Part shown: positions 41,487 to 51,764 of the stretch, one piece after another
How the letters are laid out: each line of letters begins with the position of its first letter
How positions within the stretch are numbered: position 1 is the stretch's first letter
Translations under genes and position numbers: made by a program
From: Bacteroidales bacterium
GTDB taxonomy: Bacteria; Bacteroidota; Bacteroidia; Bacteroidales; GCA-2711565
Assembly (NCBI GenBank): GCA_028280405.1
Contig: JANQLW010000055.1
Span: 1-51,975 of the forward strand
DNA: 51,975 bases
Reading direction: 5' to 3'
Notes under the pieces: generated by a model
The model's input: only the letters and a program-made list of their open reading frames with translations
What the model was told of the DNA's origin: nothing
The model's database searches: none

Positions 41487-44123
41487 ATGAGATTTAAGGG
41501 GTTTCTTTTGAACTGGTCTATTCTATTCCTATTTTTAACTATAACGACTTCAGGGCTTGCCCAGGAAAAAACATATTCTGCTAATCGAGTGACTAAAGCT
41601 CCGAACATTGATGGAATTCTGGATGATGAAGCATGGAAGCTTGGCAGCTGGGGAGGAAACTTCTCCATGCATTATCCCCAAAGTGGCATAAATCCGGATC
41701 AACAAACCGAGTTTAAAGTTCTATATGATGATAATAACTTATATATCGCTATCAGGCTATATGATCATGATGCGGATAAAATAGAGCGTCGTATGTCGCG
41801 CCGTGATCGAAATGATGGTGACTGGGTATCCGTAGGAATTGACAGTTATAATGACAACCTAACAGCATTTAATTTTGGAGTAAATGCAGCAGGAGTTAAA
41901 AGAGATCTTATTACAACAAATGATGATCGCAGAGATGATAGCTGGGATGCTGTATACTATGTCAAAGTTTCAAGAGATGATAAAGGCTGGTATGCTGAAT
42001 ATAGAATCCCCTTTTCGCAAATTCGCTTTGCAGATATAAAAGAACATAGCTGGGGATTTAATATTACCCGTAAAGTTTTCAGGATAGATCAAAGATCAAC
42101 CTGGCAAAATATTGATCGTGATGCCAAAGGTTGGGTTAGTAATTGGGGCACATTAATTGGAATAAAAGGAATTAAACCAAAACTGGATATAGAACTTAGT
42201 CCATATACCGTATCCAAATATAAAACCGAACCCGAAGGAGATGAGCATAACCCTTACAATGACGGATCAACATTAAGTTTATCAGCTGGTTTAGATGGAA
42301 AAATAAGTTTATCAAATGATTTCACGTTAAACTTTACTATAAACCCTGACTTCGGGCAGGTAGAAGCCGATCCTTCAGAAGTGAATCTAACTGCATTTGA
42401 ATCTTTCTTCGAAGAAAAAAGACCCTTCTTCATTGAAGGAAAAAATATATTTAATTTTCCAATAGCCGTTGGTGGTGGGCATATGCGTCGTGAAAACTTA
42501 TTCTATTCAAGAAGAATTGGACGCAGACCCCATAATTATCCTTCATATAGTAGTGATGAGTACATCAAAATGCCTGAAAATGCGAATATTCTCGCAGCCT
42601 TTAAACTATCCGGGAAAACAAGGAGTGGTTTATCTGTTGGAATTCTGGAGAGTATAACGCCAGATACAAAAGCCCGAATAGATAACAATGGAAATGAAAG
42701 GGAAGAAACGGTTGAACCGTTCACAAACTTTTTTTTAGCCAGAGTACAAAAAGATTATAACGAAGGGAAAACCTCTATTGGAGGAATCATAACAGCTACT
42801 AACAGAAAAATAAACGATGCCTCCTTAGAGTGGTTACCGGATCAAGATTATAGTGGAGGAATTGATTTCAGTCATTATTTTAGAGACGATATTTTCCAGA
42901 TAAGCGGTATTGGATATTTCAGCCATGTTTCCGGTACAAAAGAGGCTATATTATATTTGCAGGAGGCCTCAACAAGATATTACCAAAGACCGGATGTTGA
43001 CCATGTTAATATTGATCCAAATAGAACGAGTTTGAGCGGATATGGCGGTGGCCTAAGATTCGCAAAAGTGAGTAATGGAAATTGGAGATATTCCGCACAT
43101 GTAAACTTCCGTTCCCCGGGTTTTGAACCTAATTCCTTAGGATTTATCAGGAATACTGATGAGATTCAATCCTCACTATGGGCATCATATAGAATTATTG
43201 AACCTACCGGTTGGTTTAATAACTTAAGTATCAGCGGCTCTAAATGGAATAGCTGGGGTTTTGATGGTCGAATGATTGCCTCCGGAGCAAGTGTTAATTT
43301 TTGGAGCCGGCTAAAAAACTATTGGAGTTTTAGAGGAAATATTTCTAAGGATGGCCAATATCTAAACAGGTTTATATTGAGAGGGGGCCCTACCCTGAAA
43401 GCTCCGGGAGGGTATGGATATTGGTTTGAAATTGAATCTGACGATCGAAAAAGATTAAATTTGGAATTTAGTACTTCCAAAAGATCCGGTTCACATAACC
43501 ATAATGATAATCAAAGATTTAGTTTAGATATCAACTACAGGGCCTCAACAACATTATCGGTCTCATTAAGACCTTCATATTCTGTCTCATCAGATAATCT
43601 TCAGTATGTTGGAACTTATGAAGTCGGCCCTTCAAACAGTACCAGGTATATTGCAAGTTATATGGAGCGCAAGCAATTTAGTGCCTCCATCAGGGTAAAT
43701 TATAATTTATCTCCTGATTTTTCATTACAGTTTTATGCCCAACCATTTATCTATGCAGGAAAATATTCTGATTTTAAAAAAATTACAAACGGAGTAGCTG
43801 ATAATTACACTGATCGATTCCATACTTTTACTGAAAGTGAGATTTCATATGATGAATCAACAAAATATTATTCCATAAATGAAGGAAATAATATCAACTA
43901 TCAGATCGATAATCCTGATTTCAATTTTTTTCAATGTAATTCAAATCTGGTAATTCACTGGGAATACATCCCCGGATCATCTATTTATCTTGTGTGGTCG
44001 CAGTCCAGATCGGCTTATGATGATAGCGGAGTCTTTAATTTGGGAGATGATTTGGGTTCCTTATTTGATGCTCCGGCAACAAATGTATTTTTAATAAAAC
44101 TATCCTACAGATTAGTATTATAA
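41487..44123 (+). CDS. DUF5916 outer-membrane protein with CBM9-like domain
   Basis: This 878-aa exported protein has a signal peptide (ILFLFLTITTSGLAQ), then a carbohydrate-binding-module-9-like beta-sandwich (about 30-210: APNIDGILDDEAWKLG, FKVLYDDNNLYIAIRLYDHD, GWYAEYRIPFSQIRF), and a long DUF5916 region predicted as an outer-membrane beta-barrel (NPDFGQVEADPSEVNLTAFE, EKRPFFIEGKNIF; C-terminal LSYRLVL). The family is widespread in Bacteroidota and its function is not established. The final residues are suited to barrel insertion. It lies 237 bp after the NTF2-like gene and 130 bp before the first permease. Confidence 0.9.
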   Translation: MRFKGFLLNWSILFLFLTITTSGLAQEKTYSANRVTKAPNIDGILDDEAWKLGSWGGNFSMHYPQSGINPDQQTEFKVLYDDNNLYIAIRLYDHDADKIERRMSRRDRNDGDWVSVGIDSYNDNLTAFNFGVNAAGVKRDLITTNDDRRDDSWDAVYYVKVSRDDKGWYAEYRIPFSQIRFADIKEHSWGFNITRKVFRIDQRSTWQNIDRDAKGWVSNWGTLIGIKGIKPKLDIELSPYTVSKYKTEPEGDEHNPYNDGSTLSLSAGLDGKISLSNDFTLNFTINPDFGQVEADPSEVNLTAFESFFEEKRPFFIEGKNIFNFPIAVGGGHMRRENLFYSRRIGRRPHNYPSYSSDEYIKMPENANILAAFKLSGKTRSGLSVGILESITPDTKARIDNNGNEREETVEPFTNFFLARVQKDYNEGKTSIGGIITATNRKINDASLEWLPDQDYSGGIDFSHYFRDDIFQISGIGYFSHVSGTKEAILYLQEASTRYYQRPDVDHVNIDPNRTSLSGYGGGLRFAKVSNGNWRYSAHVNFRSPGFEPNSLGFIRNTDEIQSSLWASYRIIEPTGWFNNLSISGSKWNSWGFDGRMIASGASVNFWSRLKNYWSFRGNISKDGQYLNRFILRGGPTLKAPGGYGYWFEIESDDRKRLNLEFSTSKRSGSHNHNDNQRFSLDINYRASTTLSVSLRPSYSVSSDNLQYVGTYEVGPSNSTRYIASYMERKQFSASIRVNYNLSPDFSLQFYAQPFIYAGKYSDFKKITNGVADNYTDRFHTFTESEISYDESTKYYSINEGNNINYQIDNPDFNFFQCNSNLVIHWEYIPGSSIYLVWSQSRSAYDDSGVFNLGDDLGSLFDAPATNVFLIKLSYRLVL

Positions 44124-44253
44124 TCTGACTTCTTGCTTTCGAAAGAGAAAGCCTTATTATGTAATTATTGTTTACACCCTAAATAAGATTTAATTATTTG
44201 GCTTTTTATGTAATTTAAAGTCAACATTGACGTCTTATAAAAAAATATGAATC

Positions 44254-46671
44254 ATGATTACAAACTATTTTAAAACCGCCTACCGAAACATTGCCAGAAA
44301 CAAGTTTTATACTTTTTTAAATGTACTTGGATTATCTATAGGTTTTACCGTCTTTATTTTCATTTTCCTTTTTGTAAAAGATGAGCTTACCTATGATACA
44401 TACCATAAAAACAAAGACAGGATCTATAGAATCGCATCTGATTTTAATATTGCTAATAAGCCGGAACAATTTGCTATAGTTCCGGTTCCAATGGGGCCGG
44501 CATTAAAACTGGAATATCCTGAAGTAGAAAAATTTTGTCGTATGTCTCCGGTAGGTGATGCTTTAATAAAATATAATAACAAAGAGTTTTACGAACCGGA
44601 TATTTATGTTGCTGACTCTACCGTATTTGACATTTTTACCCATAAGTTTATATTGGGTGACGCCAAACAGTCTTTAAACCGTCCGAATACAATTGTGTTA
44701 ACCCAAAAATTTGCTACAAAATACTTTGGGCAGGAAAACCCAATGGGAAAAAGTTTAAAAACAGGTGACGGCACTTCCCTTATGGTATCCGGAGTTATTG
44801 AAGATTTACCGGAAAACTCTCATATGAAATTTAGCGCGCTCATTTCTCTTGTAACAAGAGCTAATGCTATTGGTGTAGAGCAATTTAACAGTTTAAGCCC
44901 AAATATGTTCTGGAATATCGGCTTATACACATTTTTATTAATGGAGGAAGGCCATACAATGGATGGTATCCATGAAAAATTCCCTCAGTTTTATAAAAAG
45001 TATATGGCTTCTATAGGTGATCAGATCAATGCTTCTTTTAACCTTTTGTCCATGCCTTTGACAGAAATACACCTGAACTCAAATCTTTCGAGTGAGTTGC
45101 CTACGGGAAATAAATCTTTTGTATTAATTCTAATTGCTGTTGCAGTATTTATTCTTGCTATTGCAGCAATAAATTATATGAATATGGCTACAGCCCGTTC
45201 AATTAAAAGAGCCAGAGAAGTAGGGATCAGGAAAGTAATGGGAGCATTACGCGGCCAATTGATAAGGCAATTTTTAAGTGAATCTGTCTTATTGGCTTTC
45301 ATCTCCATGTTAATTGCAGTATTTGTAGTTTATATACTAATGAATGATTTTAATGCATTGGCAGCCAAAGATCTTAGTTTAAATCTCGGATCTGAGCTGG
45401 GAGTAGTTTTTCTTATCACTATTTTTATCGGTTTAGTATCGGGAAGTTATCCGGCATTTTATCTTTCTAATTTTATTCCTGTTAAAGTATTAAAAGGTAC
45501 GGTTTCAGGAGGCAGTAAAAATTCAGGTTTATTAAGAAAGGTATTGGTTGTCTTCCAGTTTTTTATGGCTATAGTTATGATTATTGGGACACTAATAGTT
45601 TCCGGCCAGCTGCAATTTTTAAAATCCAAGGATTTAGGATATAATAAAGAAGACATTGTAATTCTTCAGATGCAGGATACCGGATTTAGGAACAAGCATG
45701 AGATATTCCGGAAAGAACTTTTGACAAACCCTAATATTATAGATGCTACAAATACCATGGGATATCCCGGTAATATTAGTGCCATTCAAGTGGTAAGAGT
45801 TGAAGGTGAAAATAAAATGGTAGATGACGCCTGTTTACTGGCGCATGTCGATTTCAATTTTCTAAAGGTATTTGATATAAAAATTATTGAAGGCCGTGGT
45901 TTTGACAGATCAATGGGTACTGATAAAATGGAAGCTGTTGTCATAAATGAAGCTGCAGTTAAAAAATTTAACTGGGAAGGAAAAGCTATTGGCAAGAAGA
46001 TTCATTATGGATTTGACCTGCAAGGAAACGTCAGAAGACCACTGAAAGTAATCGGAGTTATGCAGGACTTCCATTTTAAATCTCTTAAGAATAATGTAGA
46101 AGCAGTAATGTTTTTTATCAGTCAACAACCCAGATTTTATATGGCTATTAAAATCAATGGAAATAACCAAAAAGAAACCCTGAATTTCATTGAGAAGAAA
46201 TGGAATGAATTTGGAGCTAACCGCCCATTCAGTTCAGAATTTCTTACTCAGCAACTGGATGATATGTATACAGCAGAATCTAAAGTGGGAACTATTTTTA
46301 GAATTGTGACTATTTTAACCATATTCATTGCTTTATTGGGATTACTTGGCCTTTCTTCTTTTATAACAGAGCAAAGAACAAAAGAAATAGGGATACGAAA
46401 AATATTAGGAGCAGGAATACCAACCATATTACAGCTTTTAGCTAAAGAATTTATCATTCTTATTGGTTTGGCTTTTATGATTGCGATACCTGTAAGCTGG
46501 TGGCAATTTGACAAATGGCTTAATAATAGTTTTGTTTATTTTAAAGAAATAGATTGGGTTGTATTTTTTATTGGAGGCTTGATTGCTTTGGTAGTCGGCT
46601 TACTCACAATTAGCTATCATATTATTAAAGCGGCTTCCAGCAATCCGGTGGATGCCATTAAATACGAATAA
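44254..46671 (+). CDS. FtsX/MacB-type ABC permease (first)
   Basis: This 805-aa permease has two MacB-type halves. A first transmembrane helix (about 20-42) is followed by a large periplasmic domain (about 45-280), then three helices (about 285-405). Another helix (about 425-448) and second periplasmic domain follow, with three C-terminal helices (about 680-795). The FtsX repeats carry RAREVGIRKVMGALRGQLIRQF and EQRTKEIGIRKILGAGIPTI. With the MacB-like ATPase and HlyD-type adaptor it could form an exporter. A second paralogous permease lies 600 bp downstream, beyond a repeat element. Confidence 0.94.
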   Translation: MITNYFKTAYRNIARNKFYTFLNVLGLSIGFTVFIFIFLFVKDELTYDTYHKNKDRIYRIASDFNIANKPEQFAIVPVPMGPALKLEYPEVEKFCRMSPVGDALIKYNNKEFYEPDIYVADSTVFDIFTHKFILGDAKQSLNRPNTIVLTQKFATKYFGQENPMGKSLKTGDGTSLMVSGVIEDLPENSHMKFSALISLVTRANAIGVEQFNSLSPNMFWNIGLYTFLLMEEGHTMDGIHEKFPQFYKKYMASIGDQINASFNLLSMPLTEIHLNSNLSSELPTGNKSFVLILIAVAVFILAIAAINYMNMATARSIKRAREVGIRKVMGALRGQLIRQFLSESVLLAFISMLIAVFVVYILMNDFNALAAKDLSLNLGSELGVVFLITIFIGLVSGSYPAFYLSNFIPVKVLKGTVSGGSKNSGLLRKVLVVFQFFMAIVMIIGTLIVSGQLQFLKSKDLGYNKEDIVILQMQDTGFRNKHEIFRKELLTNPNIIDATNTMGYPGNISAIQVVRVEGENKMVDDACLLAHVDFNFLKVFDIKIIEGRGFDRSMGTDKMEAVVINEAAVKKFNWEGKAIGKKIHYGFDLQGNVRRPLKVIGVMQDFHFKSLKNNVEAVMFFISQQPRFYMAIKINGNNQKETLNFIEKKWNEFGANRPFSSEFLTQQLDDMYTAESKVGTIFRIVTILTIFIALLGLLGLSSFITEQRTKEIGIRKILGAGIPTILQLLAKEFIILIGLAFMIAIPVSWWQFDKWLNNSFVYFKEIDWVVFFIGGLIALVVGLLTISYHIIKAASSNPVDAIKYE

Positions 46672-47270
46672 CTTTAACCAAAATACCCTGAGAGAAGCTG
46701 TCCTAAAAGCTACTTTAGCCGTCATCCTGAACTTGTTTCAGGATCTAAACATGTTGATTACATGGTTGATAAGATTCTGAAATAATCCCGATAGCTATCG
46801 CATTGGCGTCAACTTAAGAAGTTTTTTTATTTTATGTATTACCTGTCTAAGAAGTTCTATGAAAATCAGAAGGTTGTCCAAAAAGTCTTTGCGAATCTTA
46901 GCGCATAACTTTGCGGTTCTTAGCGTAATAATCTAAGTGGTTGTTACGCTAAGAACCGCAAAGAAAGACGCAAAGCTACGCAGAGCGTAAAATAAAAAAT
47001 TTTATTCATTTCTTTACTTTTTGGACAGCCCCACTGAGCTACACAAAGAGAATACAAAGTATTGAATAACATAATGTTTTTTGTGACAGTCCTTATTGCC
47101 TTCTTGCAGCAAATAAACTATTCAGAAAGAGTTCTTTTGGAGAATAAAACACTATTCATACAGCTTCTTTTTGTATAGAAATTAACAGGTTTAGTATAAT
47201 TTAACTTTTAATTAAGCCTTAGTTATCAGAGTATTTAGTAAATTAGAAATAGAATCAACCTGATATTATA
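46672..47270. other. 599-bp repeat-rich gap between permease genes
   Basis: No gene is seen. The gap contains a small hairpin repeat (46721-46746, ATCCTGAA/TTCAGGAT), a copy of a 14-mer also found at 77-90, and a MITE-like element (46872-47030) with terminal inverted repeats. The last 240 bp before the second permease show no clear signal. Confidence 0.7.
46872..47030. mobile_element. MITE-like element with terminal inverted repeats and internal hairpin
   Basis: The ends are inverted copies: GGTTGTCCAAAAAGT (46872-46886) and, on the other strand, GGCTGTCCAAAAAGT (47016-47030), 14 of 15 matching. Inside, TTTGCGGTTCTTAGCGTAA (46910-46928) and its exact complement (46944-46962) form a 19-bp hairpin with a 15-nt loop, flanked by more TTTGCG/CGCAAA units. 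At 159 bp with no coding capacity, it has the build of a non-autonomous miniature element. A related end fragment (CTGTCCTAAAAG) lies near 46698. No transposase is in the window. Confidence 0.65.
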
Positions 47271-49673
47271 ATGATTACCAATTATTTGAAAACAGCTATC
47301 CGAAATTTAGTCGGAAATAAATCTTATTCTCTCATAAATATCGGAGGGCTGACTCTTGGAATGACTGTATGTATTCTTATCCTCACATATGTATTTCATG
47401 AACTCAGCTACGATAAATTTCATAAAAAGGCAGATCAAATTTATCGTATAGGTGTAAATGCAAAAATCGGGAAAACCCATATGATCTTAGCAATGAGTAG
47501 TAGCCTTATGGGTGAAACTCTAAGAAAGGACTTTCCGGAAGTTATTGCATCCACACGTTTTTCGAAATTAGCAACGAAACGATTAATATCCGTAGATGAA
47601 AAAAAATTCTACCAGAAAAATATTGCTTTTGCTGATTCCAGTTTTTTCAGTGTTTTTAATTTTAAACTTCTCAGAGGAAACAAAGATGAAGTATTAGGGA
47701 AAAACAAAAGCGCAGTACTTACAGAAAGCTTAGCAAAAAAATATTTTGGCAATCATGACCCAATGGGAAAAACGATACGCTTAAATGACCAAGTGACATA
47801 TACTGTAAGTGGAATTATTGAGGATGTACCTGCTAATTCTCATATTCAATTTGAAATCATCTTTTCTATGGATTTAAGAGACCCTAATTCTGTTTTTTCC
47901 AGAAATAATAATTGGGGCTCTATTGCATTATATAATTATGTTTTACTTGATAAAAATACTGACCCTAAAGCACTGGAAGCAAAATTTCCTGACTTTAATG
48001 ACCGGCATATGGCTGATTTAAAAAAGATCAATGTTTTCTTTGATTTGTTTTTACAGCCTTTAAAGAAAATATATTTATACTCGGATCTGGAAGGAGAATT
48101 AGATGCTACCGGAGACATTGATTATGTATATCTTTTCTCGGCAATTGCAATTTTTATACTGATTATTGCCTGTATCAATTATATGAATCTGGCAACGGCA
48201 AGATCATTCAAACGGGCTAAAGAAGTTGGGATGCGTAAAATTCATGGTGCTTATACCAATCATATTATCAGGCAGTTTTTGGGAGAATCATTACTATTTA
48301 GCTTCATTGCCCTGATATTATCCATGGCAATAGTTCAAATCATTTTGCCAAACTTTAATGACTTAATTTATCCGAATCTGAAAAATAAACCTGAAGACAA
48401 TCTTTCTTTTATTTTGATGTTGTTTGTAGGAGTAACATTCATTGTTGGCATCATAGCCGGAAGTTACCCCGCATTTTATATGTCACGATTTTCTCCTATT
48501 GCAGCATTAAAAGGAGATAAGGTAAAAGGAAGAAAAAAATCTGTCCTCAGGAATATTCTGGTTGTATTACAATTTTCTATTGCTGTTGTTCTCATGATCA
48601 GCACCATCGTAATTTATAAACAACTTGATTTTATAAATTCTAAAGATCTTGGCTTTGACAAAGAAAACAAAATTGTTATTCCTATTCGTCAAAACAATTT
48701 CAGAAAAAAGATAGCATCTTTTAAAAATGAGTTTAAAAACCTATCATTCGTTGAAAACGTTACGATCTCAACAGGGGTTCCTTCTCTGGGTTTAAACGGT
48801 TCCGGTTTTATTCCGGAAGGTTCCGATACAGAAACTCCCATGATTATTTATAATAGTATTGTAGACCAGGACTTTTTGAATACTTATTCTATTGAGGTCA
48901 AAGAAGGAAGAAATTTTTCAAGTGATTATGGAACAGATTCTTTAAATGTTTTGGTAAATGAAAAATTATGTAAAGTGCTTGGATGGGATCAGGCGATAGG
49001 GAAAACATTAGGGCAGCCGGTAGGGGAAAATGAAGAAGACACTAAACTTAAAGTGATAGGAGTTGTAAAAGATTTTCATTTCAGGTCTTTGATGACAAAG
49101 GTTGAGCCTTTTATGTTTTTATATCATCCAAAACGGGGAAGCTTTATTTCCATAAATATTAAAGCCGGAAATTTTGAAGATGGCCTGCAGCAAGTTAAAA
49201 ATAAATGGGCTGAACTAAGCAATAATTTACCGCTTGATTATTTTATTTTAAAAGAAAGCTATGAACAACAATACATCTCTTATATCCGTATGGGAAAATT
49301 ATTTTCAGCTTTTACAATTATAGCAATTTTTGTAGCTTGTATCGGATTATTCGGTCTTTCATCCTTTTTAACAGAATTGAGAACCAAAGAAATTGGAATC
49401 AGAAAAGTACAGGGTGCTAGTGTTATTACCATCTTACGATTACTTAATAGAGATTTTTTAATTTGGGTTTTTATAGCAAATGTCATTGCCTGGCCATTTG
49501 CATTCTATTTTATGTCTGAATGGTTGAATAACTTCTCTTATCAAATTGAATTACAATGGTATTATTTTGCATTAGGCCTGTTATTTTCTGTTTTTATTGC
49601 TATGATAACCGTTAGCTATCAAACTGTCAAAACTGCAACCCGAAATCCGGTTGAAAGTCTGAGATACGAATAA
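47271..49673 (+). CDS. FtsX/MacB-type ABC permease (second)
   Basis: This 800-aa paralogue of the preceding permease has the same plan: eight predicted helices in two 1+3 sets with two large periplasmic domains. It begins MITNYLKTAIRNLVGNKSYS, close to the first permease's start, and repeats the conserved RAKEVGMRKIHGAYTNHIIRQF and ELRTKEIGIRKVQGASVITI segments. The pair probably arose by duplication and then diverged. They could act as a heterodimer with the upstream ATPase or serve separate exporters. The 600-bp repeat-filled gap suggests separate transcription. The stop is followed after 79 bp by a symporter gene. Confidence 0.94.
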   Translation: MITNYLKTAIRNLVGNKSYSLINIGGLTLGMTVCILILTYVFHELSYDKFHKKADQIYRIGVNAKIGKTHMILAMSSSLMGETLRKDFPEVIASTRFSKLATKRLISVDEKKFYQKNIAFADSSFFSVFNFKLLRGNKDEVLGKNKSAVLTESLAKKYFGNHDPMGKTIRLNDQVTYTVSGIIEDVPANSHIQFEIIFSMDLRDPNSVFSRNNNWGSIALYNYVLLDKNTDPKALEAKFPDFNDRHMADLKKINVFFDLFLQPLKKIYLYSDLEGELDATGDIDYVYLFSAIAIFILIIACINYMNLATARSFKRAKEVGMRKIHGAYTNHIIRQFLGESLLFSFIALILSMAIVQIILPNFNDLIYPNLKNKPEDNLSFILMLFVGVTFIVGIIAGSYPAFYMSRFSPIAALKGDKVKGRKKSVLRNILVVLQFSIAVVLMISTIVIYKQLDFINSKDLGFDKENKIVIPIRQNNFRKKIASFKNEFKNLSFVENVTISTGVPSLGLNGSGFIPEGSDTETPMIIYNSIVDQDFLNTYSIEVKEGRNFSSDYGTDSLNVLVNEKLCKVLGWDQAIGKTLGQPVGENEEDTKLKVIGVVKDFHFRSLMTKVEPFMFLYHPKRGSFISINIKAGNFEDGLQQVKNKWAELSNNLPLDYFILKESYEQQYISYIRMGKLFSAFTIIAIFVACIGLFGLSSFLTELRTKEIGIRKVQGASVITILRLLNRDFLIWVFIANVIAWPFAFYFMSEWLNNFSYQIELQWYYFALGLLFSVFIAMITVSYQTVKTATRNPVESLRYE

Positions 49674-49752
49674 GATTGATTATTTTATATTAGCAATTCA
49701 TTTATCATTATTTTAAAGTAATCAATATTCAATAAAAAATAATCAATAATCA

Positions 49753-51147
49753 ATGACCTGGTTTTATTTCTGGCTGGTTTTATATCTTTTACTGATTGCC
49801 ATCTTAACATTGCGACATGTTAAGAAAGATGATCTTGAAAGCTATTTGGTAAATAACCGTAAAACCAAAACTGTTTTATTGGTCTTTACAACCCTTGCAA
49901 CCTTTGTTGGAGGAGGAACATCCATCGGATTAATGGCTATGGGCTATGAATCCGGTTTTGCAGCCATTGGAATTGGAGTTGCTTATGTGATCGGATTCAT
50001 GATCATGATCCGCTTTGCCGGAAAGATCAGAACCTATGGAGCTAAACATAAAATATACACCTTTCCGCATTATTTAAATCATAAATTTTCTGAGGGCCAA
50101 AGTAAAAAATTTAGACAAAGCTTTTCTTTGCTGGTTAGCGGAGTTAATATATTCATTTTCTTCTTCTTGTTGGCTGCACAGTTCGTAGGAATGGCATCAC
50201 TATTAAAATTCACTTTTGATATAGGCTATCAATCGGCAGCAATTATTTCCTGTTTAATTGTAATAGGATATACTGCATTGGCTGGTTTAACCGGTGTAAT
50301 TTTAACGGATATGATTCAATTCATTGCCATAGTGCTAATGATCGTTTTGATATTTGTTCCCGGCATCTTATCAGATACTGTAAACCTGAATCGATTAAAT
50401 GAATTGCCGCAAAATATGCTGAACGGAAGCTTCTATGGATGGAGCTTTATTGTGGCATTACCTGTTTTCCTTTCATGGTCGGTTATGGTGAGAATGGATA
50501 TCTGGCAGCGATTATTAGCTGCAAAAAATGAGATCACTGCTAAACGGATGAGCTTATTCTCAGGATTAGGAATGCTTCCTTTTTATATCATCTTTCCATT
50601 AGTAGGTATAGCCATTAGAATTTCAATGGGTGCAGACATAGATTCAAAAGATGTGGCATTCTTATTTATTGACAGACATACTACTGAGTTTTTATTCAGT
50701 TTTGCTATTGTGGGATTACTTTCCGCATTAATGTCCTCTGGTGATAGTTATCTTAATATTATATCTATTTCTTTTGTGAATGATGTATTGAAGAAAAAGA
50801 AGAGTAAATATATCGTTCGGTTTTATACCATACTGTTTGGGATTATTGCATTAATCATAGCATTAGCATTTCCAAACCTTGTGGATCTGATGGTTGTTGG
50901 GATCAGTACCATTGTAATTTTTGCCCCGGCCACTATTTTTTCATTTATCAAGAAAGATGCACATAAATTTTCCAAGTGGGCATTATGGAGTATTTTAAGT
51001 GGTTTTATTGTAAATTTGATTTTCTTTATTCTTGGGTTTATTATTGATGAAATGGATCCGAAGAGTAGTTTTATACCGGCATTTATAACATCGGTTATCG
51101 TTTTATTAATTAGCCTGAAACTGAATAAAAGAAAAAAGAATATTTAA
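49753..51147 (+). CDS. Sodium:solute symporter family protein
   Basis: This 464-aa polytopic membrane protein has about 12-13 predicted helices and belongs to the sodium:solute symporter (SSS) family. Signatures include LATFVGGGTSIGLMAMGYESG in the first core helix, YTALAGLTGVILTDMIQF in the middle and LLSALMSSGDSYLNIISISF in the sodium-site helix. Substrates of the family range from sugars to carboxylates and amino acids; nothing nearby fixes it here. It begins 79 bp after the second permease and is separated from tadA by an inverted repeat that may terminate both strands. Confidence 0.92.
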   Translation: MTWFYFWLVLYLLLIAILTLRHVKKDDLESYLVNNRKTKTVLLVFTTLATFVGGGTSIGLMAMGYESGFAAIGIGVAYVIGFMIMIRFAGKIRTYGAKHKIYTFPHYLNHKFSEGQSKKFRQSFSLLVSGVNIFIFFFLLAAQFVGMASLLKFTFDIGYQSAAIISCLIVIGYTALAGLTGVILTDMIQFIAIVLMIVLIFVPGILSDTVNLNRLNELPQNMLNGSFYGWSFIVALPVFLSWSVMVRMDIWQRLLAAKNEITAKRMSLFSGLGMLPFYIIFPLVGIAIRISMGADIDSKDVAFLFIDRHTTEFLFSFAIVGLLSALMSSGDSYLNIISISFVNDVLKKKKSKYIVRFYTILFGIIALIIALAFPNLVDLMVVGISTIVIFAPATIFSFIKKDAHKFSKWALWSILSGFIVNLIFFILGFIIDEMDPKSSFIPAFITSVIVLLISLKLNKRKKNI

Positions 51148-51152
51148 TAGGC

Positions 51153-51239
51153 TTGTCATCCTGAGCGAAGCGAAGGACCTTCATCTGTTACCGAGGGTCG
51201 TTTATATTAGGAGATCCTTCGCTTTGTTCAGGATGACAA
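51153..51239. repeat. Dispersed inverted repeat, possible bidirectional terminator
   Basis: The 25-bp arms at 51153-51177 (TTGTCATCCTGAGCGAAGCG...) and 51215-51239 (...GCTTTGTTCAGGATGACAA) pair with three mismatches over a 37-nt loop. The GTCATCCTGA core is shared with the shorter hairpin at 46721-46746. It starts 6 bp after the symporter stop. Confidence 0.7.
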
Positions 51240-51255
51240 CAATAAAAAATAAATT

Positions 51256-51699
51256 ATGTTAACTGTATTCTCCGACGAACACTTCATGAAAGAAGCCTTA
51301 AAAGAGGCACAACTGGCTTTTGAGAAAGATGAAATCCCGGTAGGAGCAGTTATTGTTCTCAATAATAAAATTATAGCCAGGGCTCACAATCTGACTGAAA
51401 CCCTGAATGATGTGACTGCTCATGCTGAAATGCAGGCCTTTACTTCAGCAGCAAATACACTCGGAAGTAAATACCTTCCGGAGTGCACTCTATATGTAAC
51501 TCTTGAGCCTTGTAATATGTGTGCCGGAGCAGCTTACTGGACACAGATTGGGAATATTGTTTTCGGAACAAAGGATCCTAAAAGAGGATACCAAAGCCAG
51601 AATCCAAAAGCACTTCATCCTAAAACTAAAATTAAAAAAGGTATACTGGCTGAAGAATGTGGGCAGTTGATAAAAAACTTTTTTGAGAAGAAAAGGTAG
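51256..51699 (+). CDS. tadA: tRNA-specific adenosine deaminase
   Basis: This 147-aa zinc deaminase converts the wobble adenosine of tRNA-Arg(ACG) to inosine, an essential step in most bacteria. The catalytic motif HAE lies at 56-58 (TAHAEMQAF) and the zinc cysteines Cys86 and Cys89 in EPCNMCAGA. IPVGAVIV and FGTKDPKRGY are typical of TadA. It has the usual length and starts at an ATG 17 bases after a dispersed inverted repeat. Confidence 0.94.
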   Translation: MLTVFSDEHFMKEALKEAQLAFEKDEIPVGAVIVLNNKIIARAHNLTETLNDVTAHAEMQAFTSAANTLGSKYLPECTLYVTLEPCNMCAGAAYWTQIGNIVFGTKDPKRGYQSQNPKALHPKTKIKKGILAEECGQLIKNFFEKKR

Positions 51700-51764
51700 A
51701 ACTTTATTGAAGTATTACTATGTAAAGTAAGTATAAATTTTTTTTAAAAACGTTTCTTTAATTT

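Noticed and set aside
46886..46985. CRISPR-like short repeats (TTTGCG/CGCAAA units)
   Set aside because: Units are irregular, inverted as well as direct, and lack uniform spacers or cas genes. A hairpin-bearing repeat element explains them better.
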